A stretch of DNA of 64,000 bases from Anaerolineaceae bacterium (GCA_020634165.1 JACKCF010000003.1:347508-411507); one strand, 5' to 3'. Positions 38,153-48,622 are shown, numbered from the stretch's first letter. The notes: generated by a model not told the origin, from the sequence alone. Made by a program: numbers and translations.

Positions 38153-39373
38153 ATGAAGAACGTCTTTTTCAGAGGTCTGGTACTGCTTGCCTTGTTGGCA
38201 GTCACACTAGCCGTTATCGCTCAGGAGGAGGATGAAACCATAGCACGCACCGGATTCCGCCTGGATGCCCCCACCTACGGGATACGCGGTGAATACCCTG
38301 TAGGCACAATGGTGATGATTTTATCAAACGAAGAACGCCCGCTGCCAATGACAGTCTGGTATCCGGCACTCAATCCGGATGGGTTGGAAGAAGTCCATAC
38401 CTATCCGATTAGTTATCCGCCAGTCTTTACCGATCTGGAAGCTTACGGTCATGCCTTGTTCGAAGCAGCGCCGGATGTGAGTAACGGCCCCTATCCTCTG
38501 GTAGTTTTCTCGCATGGGTTCACCGGTCATCGGACTTCCGTTATTCATATGATGGAGCATCTTGCTTCGTGGGGCTTTGTTGTCATTGCACCCGATCATA
38601 TCGGTATGACGGCCAGTGAGGTGCTCAATGAACCGGACACCTTCTATCCAGTTTATTATACCAACCCAACGGATGTCAGCCTTGTCATTGACTTTGCCGA
38701 AAACATGGCAACAGAAGGCCCGTTTGCAGGCATGATTGACACAGAACATATTGCTAGCACCGGGCATTCTGCGGGTGGTTTCGCGGCTCTGCAAGCCGTT
38801 GGCGGGCAGCTCGACCTGGCTGGTTTGGCAGTGCTTTGCGAAGAGACCTATATTGGCAATGATTGTGATTTGGCCGTACCGTTTCAGGAAGAAATCGCGC
38901 GCATTTATGGGCTGGATACCGCACCCGACGGGCTATTCCCTTCCCTCGCGGATGACCGCATTGACGTTGTAATACCCATGGCGCCCGATCAACGGATATT
39001 TGGTAAAAAGGGCCTGAATAATGTTATGGTTCCCACGCTCTATATCGTTGGCAATCAGGATCAGGCGATTCCATTTGCAGACTTTGAGGAGGGATTTGCC
39101 TCATTGGGCAGTGAAACTGCCTGGATGGTTGTTTTCGACTATGCCGGTCACGGTCTGGTCCAGGATACCTGCGAGAACTTCCCGGCGATGATTGCCTTCG
39201 GTTTGTTCGATATGTGCGCTGAAAAAGTCTGGGATAAGCTCCGTGCCCATGATTTGATGAACCACTACGTGACAGCATTTTTGCTCTGGCAACTTAACGG
39301 AGATGAAGAGGCCGCCGCTGTTTTTGGCGATACCCCCGACGCCTTCCCCGGTGTTGAGGTCATCGTGAAGTAG
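38153..39373 (+). CDS. Secreted alpha/beta hydrolase, PAF-acetylhydrolase-like
   Basis: This encodes 406 residues with a good Shine-Dalgarno (TTAGGAGAACACC) and a signal peptide (VLLALLAVTLAVIAQ). Catalytic features of the alpha/beta fold are in order: oxyanion-side HGFTGHRT near 120, nucleophile elbow GHSAGG at 203-208, acid candidate GNQDQ near 300 and histidine in YAGHG near 332. The order and RP.TVWYPA N-terminal segment fit the platelet-activating-factor acetylhydrolase/dienelactone hydrolase-like esterases. The true substrate is unknown; a lipid or ester outside the membrane is inferred. It lies 43 bases behind the kinase-WD40 gene and may be co-transcribed. Confidence 0.75.
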   Translation: MKNVFFRGLVLLALLAVTLAVIAQEEDETIARTGFRLDAPTYGIRGEYPVGTMVMILSNEERPLPMTVWYPALNPDGLEEVHTYPISYPPVFTDLEAYGHALFEAAPDVSNGPYPLVVFSHGFTGHRTSVIHMMEHLASWGFVVIAPDHIGMTASEVLNEPDTFYPVYYTNPTDVSLVIDFAENMATEGPFAGMIDTEHIASTGHSAGGFAALQAVGGQLDLAGLAVLCEETYIGNDCDLAVPFQEEIARIYGLDTAPDGLFPSLADDRIDVVIPMAPDQRIFGKKGLNNVMVPTLYIVGNQDQAIPFADFEEGFASLGSETAWMVVFDYAGHGLVQDTCENFPAMIAFGLFDMCAEKVWDKLRAHDLMNHYVTAFLLWQLNGDEEAAAVFGDTPDAFPGVEVIVK

Positions 39374-39738
39374 ATAGACGGTCGACGTGTCTGGTCCAAA
39401 GGCTCACGCGAGAGGGTGTATCGCACATGATGTGAGATCTAAAGGGTCAGAGCAAGGTACTCGCTCTCGAATTCAAAAACAGAATATTTTCGGGATAGCG
39501 CAGATTCGTACCAGGGTCTGTGCTGTTCTTTGGCGCAAATCCTACCACATATCTACAAGTTAAATGCACAATAAAAGTAGACTTACCATTATTGGAGACC
39601 ATTCATAGTGAGAGGTTTTGGAAACTGCTAACACTTGTCCCGTGTCAAAGTAAGGCAGAGGAGGTAGATTCACTTATATCAAAATTGACAGATGAAAACC
39701 ATATGTAAAGAGCACAAATCATTATTATTTCTGAATAT
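39374..39738. other. Intergenic region without a supported gene
   Basis: A 62-codon plus-strand frame at 39520-39708 has no recognisable domain or convincing ribosome binding site. The sequence lies at the left border of a run of mobile-element remnants and is probably degenerated DNA. Confidence 0.4.
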
Positions 39739-39981
39739 TTATAGACCTGAGAAGACTCTATTCGAACTTTTTGCGGTTGCGAAGGCACTCAAACAGGTGG
39801 TTTCACCCGTTACTCGGGAGGAAACCTCTTGTAAGTAGCCAAAGGGCGGTAGCCACTCCACGTCGATGATATGAACTTCCTGATTCACCACAACTCGGTG
39901 AACCATCTCTTTGAGGACTTTCTTCTGATTGATCAAATCCATTCTACCAAATATCCTACCCTCTTCTGCAATAATGTCCAA
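39739..39981 (-). pseudogene. Large serine recombinase, C-terminal fragment
   Basis: About 80 residues resemble the end of large serine recombinases. The pattern RMDLINQKKVLKEMVHRVVV followed by a short beta pair (VHIIDVEWLPPFGYL) matches the usual KRELLR.LVERVVVD...V.I..PFGYL ending. The catalytic N-terminal resolvase domain and recombinase domain are absent. The fragment starts next to the left inverted repeat of an IS1-type element at 39986, so insertion or deletion at that point likely removed the rest. Confidence 0.5.
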
Positions 39982-39985
39982 TGCA

Positions 39986-40394
39986 GGGAGTGGGGAACAT
40001 AGGGTTTATAGGAAACTCATGAGGTGGGCAGGATAGTGAGGATAGCGTTTTTTGTAGAGTTGTTGGCTGTTCCAAGCAAAGACGAATAGCTTAATCGCTG
40101 CGCGTGGGGCCTTGATACAACGCGAGAAGCAGCGCGAGCGTCGTGCCAGACGTGCCAAATAGTGCCGCAGTTCAGCATTGACACCTTCCACCCGGTAAGT
40201 TTCGCTCTTGTCAGGCATGGGCGTTGACCCAATGGCCCACACTCTTGTATACACCCGTCGGCATATCTGGCATTTGTATCGTTGGCTTCCACACTGTGTC
40301 TTACCAGCCTTGACTTACTTTTCTGTTCTTTGGCAGTGCGGACATGTGCTCATCATCACACTTTAGCTCGTCTTACGTCTTTTCCCCACTCCCC
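39986..40394 (-). mobile_element. IS1-family element, internally deleted
   Basis: The element is bounded by perfect 12-bp inverted repeats, GGGAGTGGGGAA (39986-39997) and TTCCCCACTCCC (40383-40394). Inside, on the minus strand, a broken transposase frame (40006-40356) starts with a zinc-ribbon (MMSTCPHCQRTEK, stop, then CGSQRYKCQICRRVY). It jumps directly to the IS1 InsB-type C-terminus (VEGVNAELRHYLARLARRSR, then KLFVFAWNSQQLY). The middle, including most of the catalytic region, is deleted and the N-terminus has a stop codon. At 409 bp it is about half the usual IS1 length and cannot transpose on its own. Confidence 0.8.
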
Positions 40395-40689
40395 AAACAG
40401 CTTCAATCTTGCGTAACAATAACATGATACAACGCACTTGCAGAGTTCACTGCGCATGAGTTGTTATTTAAGTACATTTTCTTGAACACAGGCCAAGGTT
40501 AGAAGCAAAAAAGTTACGCTTCCTTGTTAGCGACATCTGACGGTAACAGACCATAATGATAATAAGGCAATAAACTGGCACCTTCTCAGGGTAGAGAGCC
40601 AAGAAATGGGTCTCTGCGGCACACTAGGAAGCGAGGCATTATGTTACAATTGGAGGCAACTGCTCATTTTCGCGTTAGACCAGAAGAAG

Positions 40690-43600
40690 ATGACAACTCT
40701 CCTCGTATTTATCTATGAGAAGACACCTCATATTGAAAGCTTTCTTCAGCAACTACAGGCACAACGCTATCGTCTATTGACTATTCATTCCACTAGCCAA
40801 TCCAAATCAGAGTTGCGCTTCCTCATCCAAGATTGCCATGCCTTCGTCGCATATCTATCAGCAGATTCCTTAGAACATCCTGTTGTAACAAACATCTTTG
40901 ATTTGTGTATCTCGGCGGGGAAGCCTGTGTATGTTGCTGCCGATATGGTGCCCGAAAGGATGGCAGTAATAGCACGCCGCTGGCGCGTTGCCGTCATTAC
41001 TTCTCCCAATCGGTTGCCAGATTATCTGCCTTCGGCAGTAACAACTCGGAGATTATCCCATAGTCTGAATAACAGCCTGGGTGATGATGATAAGTCGCGC
41101 TTTGTTCAAGCGCTGATGAACTGGCGTGAACGTATGCCTTCATCCATGACCAATATTGACTTCATCAATAAATTGAATGCTAAGCTCCCTGATTTTCCAC
41201 TGCGAGACAATGACTTCTATAACTATTTTCTAAGGCCAGATCGCAGCCCTCCGATTCCCATCGTGTGGCTGCTGGCGCTGGTGGATGTATTGCACAGCGA
41301 ACTAGCTACGTTCACATTGCAGGATGCGTTTGAAATCGTGAGACATGCAGGTGGTGAGATTGATCGCAACCCGATCCTGGCTACCGCCGTAACACGGTTG
41401 TTCCCGGCGCGGGGAAACTGGCACGATGTCCCCCACAATTATTCCGAGTTATATGGGCGCTCAACAGATCTTGAAAACCTGCTGCAAGTAATGGACCGGA
41501 CTCATAGTTGCTTTGTTACGGGCGTCCCTGGGATTGGCAAGACCAGCCTGTGCGCTTATCTGATCCGCGACCTATCCAGAGATTACGAGATGATCTGCTG
41601 GGTGGATATGCGTCTAGAACGCAGTTTTCGCTATCTGGCCACGCTGTTGATGCCCAACGAAACACTGGCTCAAGACGATGCGAGCCTGCTGCGCCAGGTA
41701 ACGAGCTATCTGAGGTTACATCGCTGCTTGCTGGTGCTAGATAACTTTGAGGAAGTACTACAATCTGACAACCGCACCCTCTTGCCAGAGTATGAGCTTT
41801 ATCATCCGTTCCTCGAGTATATCGCATCTCGACATCACACCAGCTACTTGCTGGTTATCTCACGAAATGTACCCCAGTTTCTGTCCGAATTGATGAATTA
41901 TTATCCTTCGTTGGCTTATTTGAATTTGCAGGGCGTCCAGCCGGATGATCTCGCCAGAATGTGCGAGGACCTCGGCTACGAACTCGATCTGCATGCGCTG
42001 ACACATCTTTATCAACGCACGGCTGGCCATCCAGTTCTCATTCGGGGACTGCTCAATACGAATCGTATCTATGTAGATGGGACGTCCGACAGCCTGCATG
42101 AGAGTGATTTGCCACAGGCCCTAGCTAACTATCTGGATCAACAGTATCAGGCATTGGCAAAACCGCATCAGATCACTCTCATGTGGTTGACGATATTGCG
42201 CGATTGGACCGCACCTGACATCCTGGACCGCGTTCAATCACGCGCGGGAACAACCATAATTCCGGCATCGCATACGATTCAAACGCTGAAGATATTGCAC
42301 CTTGTGGAACAGCACCCATCTTTTCCAGAGCAGATACGGGTCGTTCAATATGCACTGGACCTTTTTACACAACGCCTATTAAGCCAAATTACTGACGAGA
42401 TCCTCAGCGGAAAACTGGACTGGCTGTGCATCAGCAGTCTGCTGTTAGCAGATGCCCCGGCATATATCCAAACCGAACAGCAGCACACTTTGCTACAACC
42501 TATTTTTCAGCGGTTGATAGCACAGTTTGGGCTTGATAGCTTCGTCGAGCGTATGAATGCCACGATTGAAACGCTACGATCTTTGCAATCGCGCTCTGGA
42601 TATGCGGCAGCTAATTGCTTTCATCTGATGGTGTATGCAGGCGTCGCAGACCGAGCAGATTTTTCCCATACATGGTTCATTGCGGCTGACTTACGCAGGC
42701 AGCTCCATGATACACAGTTGATGGGCGTCACGTTCGTTGATTGTGCATTTTTGGAAAAACACAATGTGATTTTACGAGCGGTTGCCCTGCCGCAAGGCGG
42801 CTTCGTGACCAGTACAGTGGATGGCTTCGTCCATGCCTGGAACAGCGACCCTATGATTGACTTGCGCTGGGCGACTCATTACTTCAATAGTTGGATTAAT
42901 GGGCTGGCGGTTACGCCCGATGGTCGCTTGTTTACTAGCCGTGAGCGCAGCGTCATCTGGGAGTGGGATACAGATACTGCGCAACCCTTCCAGACAGCTA
43001 TGTTCTATGAAGAAGGTGAAATACTGGCACTGGCTGCAACAAGTGGGCTACTAGCCGCATCCGGCAAAGATACGACTGTCCGTATATGGGCACTGAACGA
43101 GGGCCAATCGTCAGATGCGATCTGTGTGCAGGTATCAGATACAAGCTGGTGCTATGCGCTGACATTCCGTGCAGATGCTTCTTTACTGGCGACAGGTGCT
43201 GAAGACGGCCTTGTTCGCCTGTGGCAACCACAAGATGGCACACTGGTTGATTCCATAGCTACGGAGATCGATTGCATACGGACAATTGCCTTCAGCCCCG
43301 ATGGGAATACCCTGGCCTGCGGTGGCGGTGATCACGATCTGTATATATGGGATTGCCAGCGTTCCGTAGGACGTTGGCTAAAGGGCCATACCGAGACGGT
43401 TCTGACGGTTGCCTTTAGCCCAGATGGGCAGATATTGGTCAGTGGCGATGGTGATGGCATCATCCGGGTCTGGCGCGTGGAAGATGGCATTTGTATACGC
43501 ACCCTGCAAGATCATCAGGGGTGGGTACGCGGCCTCTTTTTCCTGGATGAAAATCGAGTCGTCAGCGTGGGCAATGATCGTACCATCAAAATGTGGCATT

Positions 43601-44634
43601 TACCGGAAGGCCACCTGTTGCAGACCGTGCAAGGGGAAGCAAGCGGCATCCGGCGGTTGGCATTGCAGGCTGAAGGTCCGTATCTTGCCAGCGCCAATGA
43701 GCACCCTACAGTTCATCTCTGGAAGCGCGGCAGTCAGCTTCAAGTGCAGTCACTGGCAGGTACCCCCCATAGTTGGGCACGGGCCTTGGCATTCAGCCCA
43801 GATGGGCACAGTTTAGCTGTTGCCCATACGGAGGACATCCTGCTTTATGATGTGTCGACAGGAACACTGCGGCAGACGCTGCACAACCATCACGAATTTG
43901 TAGCCGATCTGGCATTCGACGCGCAAGGGCGTTGGCTAGCCAGTGTGGGGGAAGATTACAAGCTGATTCTGTGGGATGGTGCTAACGGAACGCTTCAAAG
44001 TATACGGGAAATGGCCCATTCACGATTTATCTGGAGAGTGGTCTTTCTGCCCAAACAGGATCGCCTGGTCACGGTCGGTGATGATGGATTGCTGAAAGTA
44101 TGGCAAGCACCTAATCTCGACGAAATTACAGCGATCACTGCTCATTCCCAGGCCATATGGGCGCTGGCTGTTCATCCGGCACAATCGATAGCAGCAACAA
44201 GCAGCAGCAATATCGCTGAAGGCATTCGCCTGTGGCGGATAGATGGCGATCAGATCATATCGCTGCAAACGATGGCATCCCCCCACAGCGGTGTAATTGA
44301 AGCTTTGGCTTTTTCTCCCGATGGGCGGTCGCTGGCTGCGGGCAGCTTCGACAAGACGATTAGCATCTGGGATGTAGCGACAGGAACCTTGCACCAGCGC
44401 TTATCGGGCCATGCTGACAAGATCTATGCGGTCGTCTGGACCGAAACAGGCCTGTACAGCGGCAGCACCGACGGAACCATCTGCCAGTGGGATGCAGAAG
44501 GCAGGCATCTGGTTGAGGTGCTGCGCACGGATCGGCCTTATGAGCGGCTACAAATGCAGAATACGATAGGCCTTTCTGACGCTCGCCTGTACCGTCTGCA
44601 TGAACTAGGGGCCAAGATCACCCCGGATACCTGA
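40690..44634 (+). CDS. NLR-like STAND ATPase with TIR/SLOG-like N-terminus and WD40 repeats
   Basis: This encodes 1314 residues from ATG 40690 (an upstream frame to 40606 is open, but the next residues MTTLLVFIYEKTPH begin a domain). Residues 1-125 look like a Rossmann/TIR or SLOG-like fold (CHAFVAYLSADSLEHP...GKPVYVAADM). A helical XRE-like domain follows (ALMNWRERM...TLQDAFEIVRHAGG). A STAND NTPase has Walker A GVPGIGKTS near 278 and Walker B LLVLDNFEE near 348. From about 690 the rest is a dozen or so WD40 repeats (FSPDG..LA.G..D..I..WD). The layout is that of bacterial NLR-like proteins: effector, ATPase switch, repeat sensor. An immune or signalling role is inferred. It directly precedes the T7SS-like cluster, 198 bases upstream. 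Confidence 0.75.
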   Translation: MTTLLVFIYEKTPHIESFLQQLQAQRYRLLTIHSTSQSKSELRFLIQDCHAFVAYLSADSLEHPVVTNIFDLCISAGKPVYVAADMVPERMAVIARRWRVAVITSPNRLPDYLPSAVTTRRLSHSLNNSLGDDDKSRFVQALMNWRERMPSSMTNIDFINKLNAKLPDFPLRDNDFYNYFLRPDRSPPIPIVWLLALVDVLHSELATFTLQDAFEIVRHAGGEIDRNPILATAVTRLFPARGNWHDVPHNYSELYGRSTDLENLLQVMDRTHSCFVTGVPGIGKTSLCAYLIRDLSRDYEMICWVDMRLERSFRYLATLLMPNETLAQDDASLLRQVTSYLRLHRCLLVLDNFEEVLQSDNRTLLPEYELYHPFLEYIASRHHTSYLLVISRNVPQFLSELMNYYPSLAYLNLQGVQPDDLARMCEDLGYELDLHALTHLYQRTAGHPVLIRGLLNTNRIYVDGTSDSLHESDLPQALANYLDQQYQALAKPHQITLMWLTILRDWTAPDILDRVQSRAGTTIIPASHTIQTLKILHLVEQHPSFPEQIRVVQYALDLFTQRLLSQITDEILSGKLDWLCISSLLLADAPAYIQTEQQHTLLQPIFQRLIAQFGLDSFVERMNATIETLRSLQSRSGYAAANCFHLMVYAGVADRADFSHTWFIAADLRRQLHDTQLMGVTFVDCAFLEKHNVILRAVALPQGGFVTSTVDGFVHAWNSDPMIDLRWATHYFNSWINGLAVTPDGRLFTSRERSVIWEWDTDTAQPFQTAMFYEEGEILALAATSGLLAASGKDTTVRIWALNEGQSSDAICVQVSDTSWCYALTFRADASLLATGAEDGLVRLWQPQDGTLVDSIATEIDCIRTIAFSPDGNTLACGGGDHDLYIWDCQRSVGRWLKGHTETVLTVAFSPDGQILVSGDGDGIIRVWRVEDGICIRTLQDHQGWVRGLFFLDENRVVSVGNDRTIKMWHLPEGHLLQTVQGEASGIRRLALQAEGPYLASANEHPTVHLWKRGSQLQVQSLAGTPHSWARALAFSPDGHSLAVAHTEDILLYDVSTGTLRQTLHNHHEFVADLAFDAQGRWLASVGEDYKLILWDGANGTLQSIREMAHSRFIWRVVFLPKQDRLVTVGDDGLLKVWQAPNLDEITAITAHSQAIWALAVHPAQSIAATSSSNIAEGIRLWRIDGDQIISLQTMASPHSGVIEALAFSPDGRSLAAGSFDKTISIWDVATGTLHQRLSGHADKIYAVVWTETGLYSGSTDGTICQWDAEGRHLVEVLRTDRPYERLQMQNTIGLSDARLYRLHELGAKITPDT

Positions 44635-44740
44635 CCCCTCCTTTGACCATCCTCTAAAGCAAGTATCAAGTTAACATTGAGATTTACTGTCAGATTACAG
44701 TCAATGCAATGGAAAGCTCCACATCTATCCTTAAATCATT

Positions 44741-44767
44741 AGCGATGTCGGCCGTTTAGGCGTCGCT
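44741..44767 (+). other. Hairpin in the leader of the EssC-like gene
   Basis: AGCGATGTC-GGCCGTTTA-GGCGTCGCT can form a 9-bp stem with two G-T pairs. No U-tract follows. It lies between the NLR-like stop and the ATPase start and could end the upstream transcript or act in the leader; function unknown. Confidence 0.25.
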
Positions 44768-44832
44768 GACATCCTCGATTTGATTGTAAGCCGCATCACA
44801 TAGCTTACGGGAGTGTGGAGGCAATACCCTAT

Positions 44833-47800
44833 ATGAATACTACATCCTCAGAACCTATCTGGCAGCAGCAGCAGCGGTTAATGGCCTTACGCAGCCAGTT
44901 GCCGCTGACGCACAAGAACCGTATGCAGGACTTGCAGGTACAACATAAGACAGCACGGGAAAAAACGGCCCATGACACCCTGACACTGGACCTGGTTCCC
45001 TCAGCCCTAGCTCAGATTCAACAGCAGGATGATGTGTTGCTGGACCACCTTCGTCAGCAAGCGCAAAGCATCTTCGAGAAAAAGAAGCAGGAAATAAACA
45101 TCCAGGCAGAGAGCAAACTGGCGACTGCCCAGGCGCATGTCAACCGCATTCAGCAAATCACGAGCAATAATCCTAAAAAAATCACTGGTTACCTAAAGCA
45201 AAAAATCAAAGATGAATATTTACACCTTCCTTCGATTAATGGACAGGGAACCAAAGCCCTGGAAGAGGGAGCCGCTCTGGCAGAACAAGCGGAAACAACG
45301 CTCAAAGAAATCGGGGAAGTTCCGATTATTTCCGGCAAAGTTGTCAGTGGCATGCTGGGCAGTGTTGGCGGACTGTTAGGCGGCATTTTCGGCGGTTTTG
45401 CAGTGCTATTCTATCTGGCCTATATGGCGATTGTTCTTTTGATTGGCGGCGGCTGGTTAGTTCTGATTATCGGAGCGCTGATTTTTGGTGTCATCATGGA
45501 AGGCCTGGGCCTGGAATGGGAAGACTTACCCAGCCTGATTGGCGTACTCATTGGCATTATTGGGATTGGTGGGTTTCTCTTTGGGTTACTCGGTGGTGTG
45601 ATCCAGACTGACGAAGACAAAAAGAAACAGGAGAATTTCGTCCGCGGTTATACTGCAGCCGCTACGATCAGCCGCCTGCAGTATAACAGCCGTGAGATGA
45701 TGAACAGGGCGCGTGGCCAGATTGAGGCTGAACGTAAACAAGCGCTGAAGGCATACTCAGAAAACCTGACACGTATGTACGGCAGTGTAGAGACATTTGG
45801 AAGCGCCCTCAAACAGGCAGAAACCGAGCATCAACAGCGTGTAGCTGATACCTCAAAACGGCATCAACAGGAACAGGATGATCTGCAACACAGCAGAAAT
45901 GAGCATTTTGATAAGCTATCAGAAGCAGCAGCACTATCTTTGCCCTGGTATTCGCCCTATTGGAAATCCTATAAACCCCCGCGTCGCAACGATGCCAACA
46001 GCGTGCCGCATCTGGTGCGCGTCGGCGATGTGGATGGTATACCGCAGTTGATGCCGCTGGTCGGCAGTGGCCATCTGATTATTCGGTCTAACCGGAACAC
46101 CAAGGCCGCCGCTCAATTGCTGCTGCAATCCATCGTGACGCGGATACTGGTAACATTTCCGGTATTCTCTTTCAAAGCCATTTTGGTTGATCCTCTAGGG
46201 CTAGGCAGCACGTTTCCTTATAAGGGTGTCTCAGATCGCATCATAGGCGCATCGGTCTACAGTGAAAGCGCTGACATCCGGCAGCAAATTAAATTGCTGA
46301 CCGATCATATCAGCACAATGTTGCAACAGAACTTCGGGCGCGATTTCGAGAGTATCGAAGAATACAATCAGCACGCGACGGATGTCGTAGAAGCTTATCG
46401 GCTGCTGTGCGTAGCAGACTTCCCGGCTAAATTTGATCGACAGGAATTGAACAGCCTGCTCAGCATCGCCGAGCGCGGCACACAAACAGGCATTTATCTA
46501 GTGATGCATCTCGATATGGATGCGGATCTGCCGCGCGATTTTGATATGCAGCCGATCCTTGACCATGCGATGGTAATCGACGTAGAAGCTCATGGTCAGG
46601 AAGCCAGCTTTAGTTATCACATTGGCGATCAGGTTCAGACATTTACACCAGATGCCCTGCCAGAGCGCGACGTATTCAACTATCTGATGGAACAACTCGG
46701 CGAACAGACGCGGCAAGGCGATTTTGTGGCAGTTCCCTTCGAGCGAATTGCACCCGCCCCGCCGAATTGGTGGGAAGCCGACAGTCGTTCCCTGCTGGAT
46801 GTGCCGATTGGGCGCATGGGTGCGCGCGATGTGCTTAACTTCTGGCTGGGCGAGCGCCAGGACAAGATCAGCAGTTACCATGCCGTGATCGGGGGCCGCA
46901 CAGGTTCCGGCAAGAGCATGCTTTTACATGTGCTTATCAACAGCCTGGCCCTTACCTACTCGCCGGATGAGTTACAACTCTATCTGGTGGACTTTAAACA
47001 GGGTGTGGAGTTTATCACCTATGCTGAGGGTGATCTGCCGCATGCGCGCGTCATTGCCATTGCCAGTGAGCGCGAATTTGGCCTGAGTGTACTGAAGGGA
47101 CTGGCCGATGAACTGAGCCGACGGGCACGCTTGTTCCAATCAGATGGCATCTCCGCACCGAACCTGGCGACGTACCGCGACATGACTGGCGAAAAGCTGC
47201 CGCGTATCCTGCTGATTATTGACGAATTCCAGGTACTGTTGAGCGGACAAGACTCAATTGCCACGCAGGCCGCTGCCATTCTCAAGACCGTGGCTGAACA
47301 GGGCCGCAGCTTCGGCGTGCATGTGGTGATGGCTTCGCAATCATTGAAGGGAACCGACGTCCGACAGTCACTGGACCAGTTCGCAACGCGCGTTGCCCTG
47401 CAACTTTCAGAGCCGGAAGCAGAAGCCTTGCTCGGTGCAGATGGTGGCCGCAGGATCAAAGCGCTACAGCGTCCGGGCGCGGTCATCTATACACATGATT
47501 ACGTTCAGCCAGAGCAGAGCAAAGAAGGCCAGGTTGCCCTGCTGAAAACTGACGATATTCACAAAATTCTGCATGAGCTGCGACATAAAGCCGCGACCCA
47601 TCCACTGGAGAGTCGCCCGGAGATGATTATCTTTGATGGCAACCGCCCATCCCTGTTGAGTGAGAACCAACGGTTGCAATCGATATACAACATGGCAAGT
47701 TGGCCATCGGCGGCAGAGGTGCGGGAGCAGCTTGACTTGCTTGATTGGGAAGATGAAGAAACGCCCGCAATGGTCTGGTTGGGCGAGGCAATGGCGATTA

Positions 47801-48588
47801 AGCCACATACATCGATGATCTTCCGGCGGGTGAGCCGCTCGCATCTGCTGCTAGTTGGCGACCACGAGGAGACCATCTATGGCTTGTTCGAGTCCACACT
47901 GCTCAGTCTGCCCGCGTTCTATCGCCCGCAAGATGTACAAATCCGGTTCATCGACCTGAGCCTGCGCAGCAGTGCCTGGGCCAATACGCCGGAAAACTTC
48001 CAGGAAGCCTTCTCTGATTATGATATTCACGTCCGGGAAAAACGCGGCGCGGCCATTTTGCTGGAAGAATGCTACCAGATGGTGCAGGCACGTCAGGAAC
48101 AGGCTAAGTACGATGATGAGCTACTGGGCCCGTCGGTATTCCTGTTCGTGGGCGGCATTCACAAGTTTGAGGAATTGCGCACAGTCCCCAGCCGGGGCCG
48201 CGAAGAACCTTCCGAGCATACCAATAAATTGACGCACATCCTGCGGTATGGTGCTGAAGTCGGCGTTCACGTCATTATGTGGTCCGACAGCCTCGACACG
48301 CTCAAAGATCGATTTGACAGAGGGACACATGTGCAGTTATTCGACTGGCGCGTGGCACTCTCCATGCCGGAAGACAAACTTCGCGAGATCATGTCTGGTA
48401 ATTTACCTGGCAGCCTGAAGCCGCAACGCGCGTGGTTATATAATGCCCGCGTTGCCAACGAACAGGCTTACGAGAAGTTCAAGCCATATTCACTAGCCGC
48501 AATGGGCGACGATCAACTCGCGATAATGCGTTCCTGGAGTGATCGCTTACACAGCCGCATGGGACAAACTGTCGTGGGAGATGTCTAA
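44833..48588 (+). CDS. FtsK/SpoIIIE-type ATPase, EssC/EccC-like, type VII secretion motor
   Basis: This encodes 1251 residues. ATG 44833 is chosen because GTGGAGG sits 11 bases upstream; an earlier in-frame start is less likely. Residues 1-165 are charged coiled coil. Residues 165-257 hold three to four hydrophobic helices (GGIFGGFAVLFYLAYMAIVL, then VLIGIIGIGGFLFGLLGG), then more coiled coil. The first ATPase domain has Walker A GGRTGSGKS at 687-695 and Walker B ILLIIDEFQ near 797, both intact. A second FtsK-like domain (about 975-1245) is degenerate: the P-loop is GDHEETIYG and the Walker B position reads VFLFVGGIHK. One active and one degenerate domain, plus neighbouring WXG100-like proteins, is typical of EssC/EccC. 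No FHA domain is seen. It is probably the inner-membrane export motor of the cluster. Confidence 0.8.
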   Translation: MNTTSSEPIWQQQQRLMALRSQLPLTHKNRMQDLQVQHKTAREKTAHDTLTLDLVPSALAQIQQQDDVLLDHLRQQAQSIFEKKKQEINIQAESKLATAQAHVNRIQQITSNNPKKITGYLKQKIKDEYLHLPSINGQGTKALEEGAALAEQAETTLKEIGEVPIISGKVVSGMLGSVGGLLGGIFGGFAVLFYLAYMAIVLLIGGGWLVLIIGALIFGVIMEGLGLEWEDLPSLIGVLIGIIGIGGFLFGLLGGVIQTDEDKKKQENFVRGYTAAATISRLQYNSREMMNRARGQIEAERKQALKAYSENLTRMYGSVETFGSALKQAETEHQQRVADTSKRHQQEQDDLQHSRNEHFDKLSEAAALSLPWYSPYWKSYKPPRRNDANSVPHLVRVGDVDGIPQLMPLVGSGHLIIRSNRNTKAAAQLLLQSIVTRILVTFPVFSFKAILVDPLGLGSTFPYKGVSDRIIGASVYSESADIRQQIKLLTDHISTMLQQNFGRDFESIEEYNQHATDVVEAYRLLCVADFPAKFDRQELNSLLSIAERGTQTGIYLVMHLDMDADLPRDFDMQPILDHAMVIDVEAHGQEASFSYHIGDQVQTFTPDALPERDVFNYLMEQLGEQTRQGDFVAVPFERIAPAPPNWWEADSRSLLDVPIGRMGARDVLNFWLGERQDKISSYHAVIGGRTGSGKSMLLHVLINSLALTYSPDELQLYLVDFKQGVEFITYAEGDLPHARVIAIASEREFGLSVLKGLADELSRRARLFQSDGISAPNLATYRDMTGEKLPRILLIIDEFQVLLSGQDSIATQAAAILKTVAEQGRSFGVHVVMASQSLKGTDVRQSLDQFATRVALQLSEPEAEALLGADGGRRIKALQRPGAVIYTHDYVQPEQSKEGQVALLKTDDIHKILHELRHKAATHPLESRPEMIIFDGNRPSLLSENQRLQSIYNMASWPSAAEVREQLDLLDWEDEETPAMVWLGEAMAIKPHTSMIFRRVSRSHLLLVGDHEETIYGLFESTLLSLPAFYRPQDVQIRFIDLSLRSSAWANTPENFQEAFSDYDIHVREKRGAAILLEECYQMVQARQEQAKYDDELLGPSVFLFVGGIHKFEELRTVPSRGREEPSEHTNKLTHILRYGAEVGVHVIMWSDSLDTLKDRFDRGTHVQLFDWRVALSMPEDKLREIMSGNLPGSLKPQRAWLYNARVANEQAYEKFKPYSLAAMGDDQLAIMRSWSDRLHSRMGQTVVGDV

Positions 48589-48622
48589 ATTGGCATCGAC
48601 CGACACTGGAGGAATCAAGATC

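Noticed and set aside
39520..39708. 62-codon frame between the hydrolase gene and the recombinase fragment
   Set aside because: No domain, weak start context, surrounded by degenerated DNA.
39745..39785. Possible fourth copy of the HTH repeat header (GACCTGAGAAGACTC)
   Set aside because: Only about 15 of 20 bases agree and the similarity does not continue into the HTH part.
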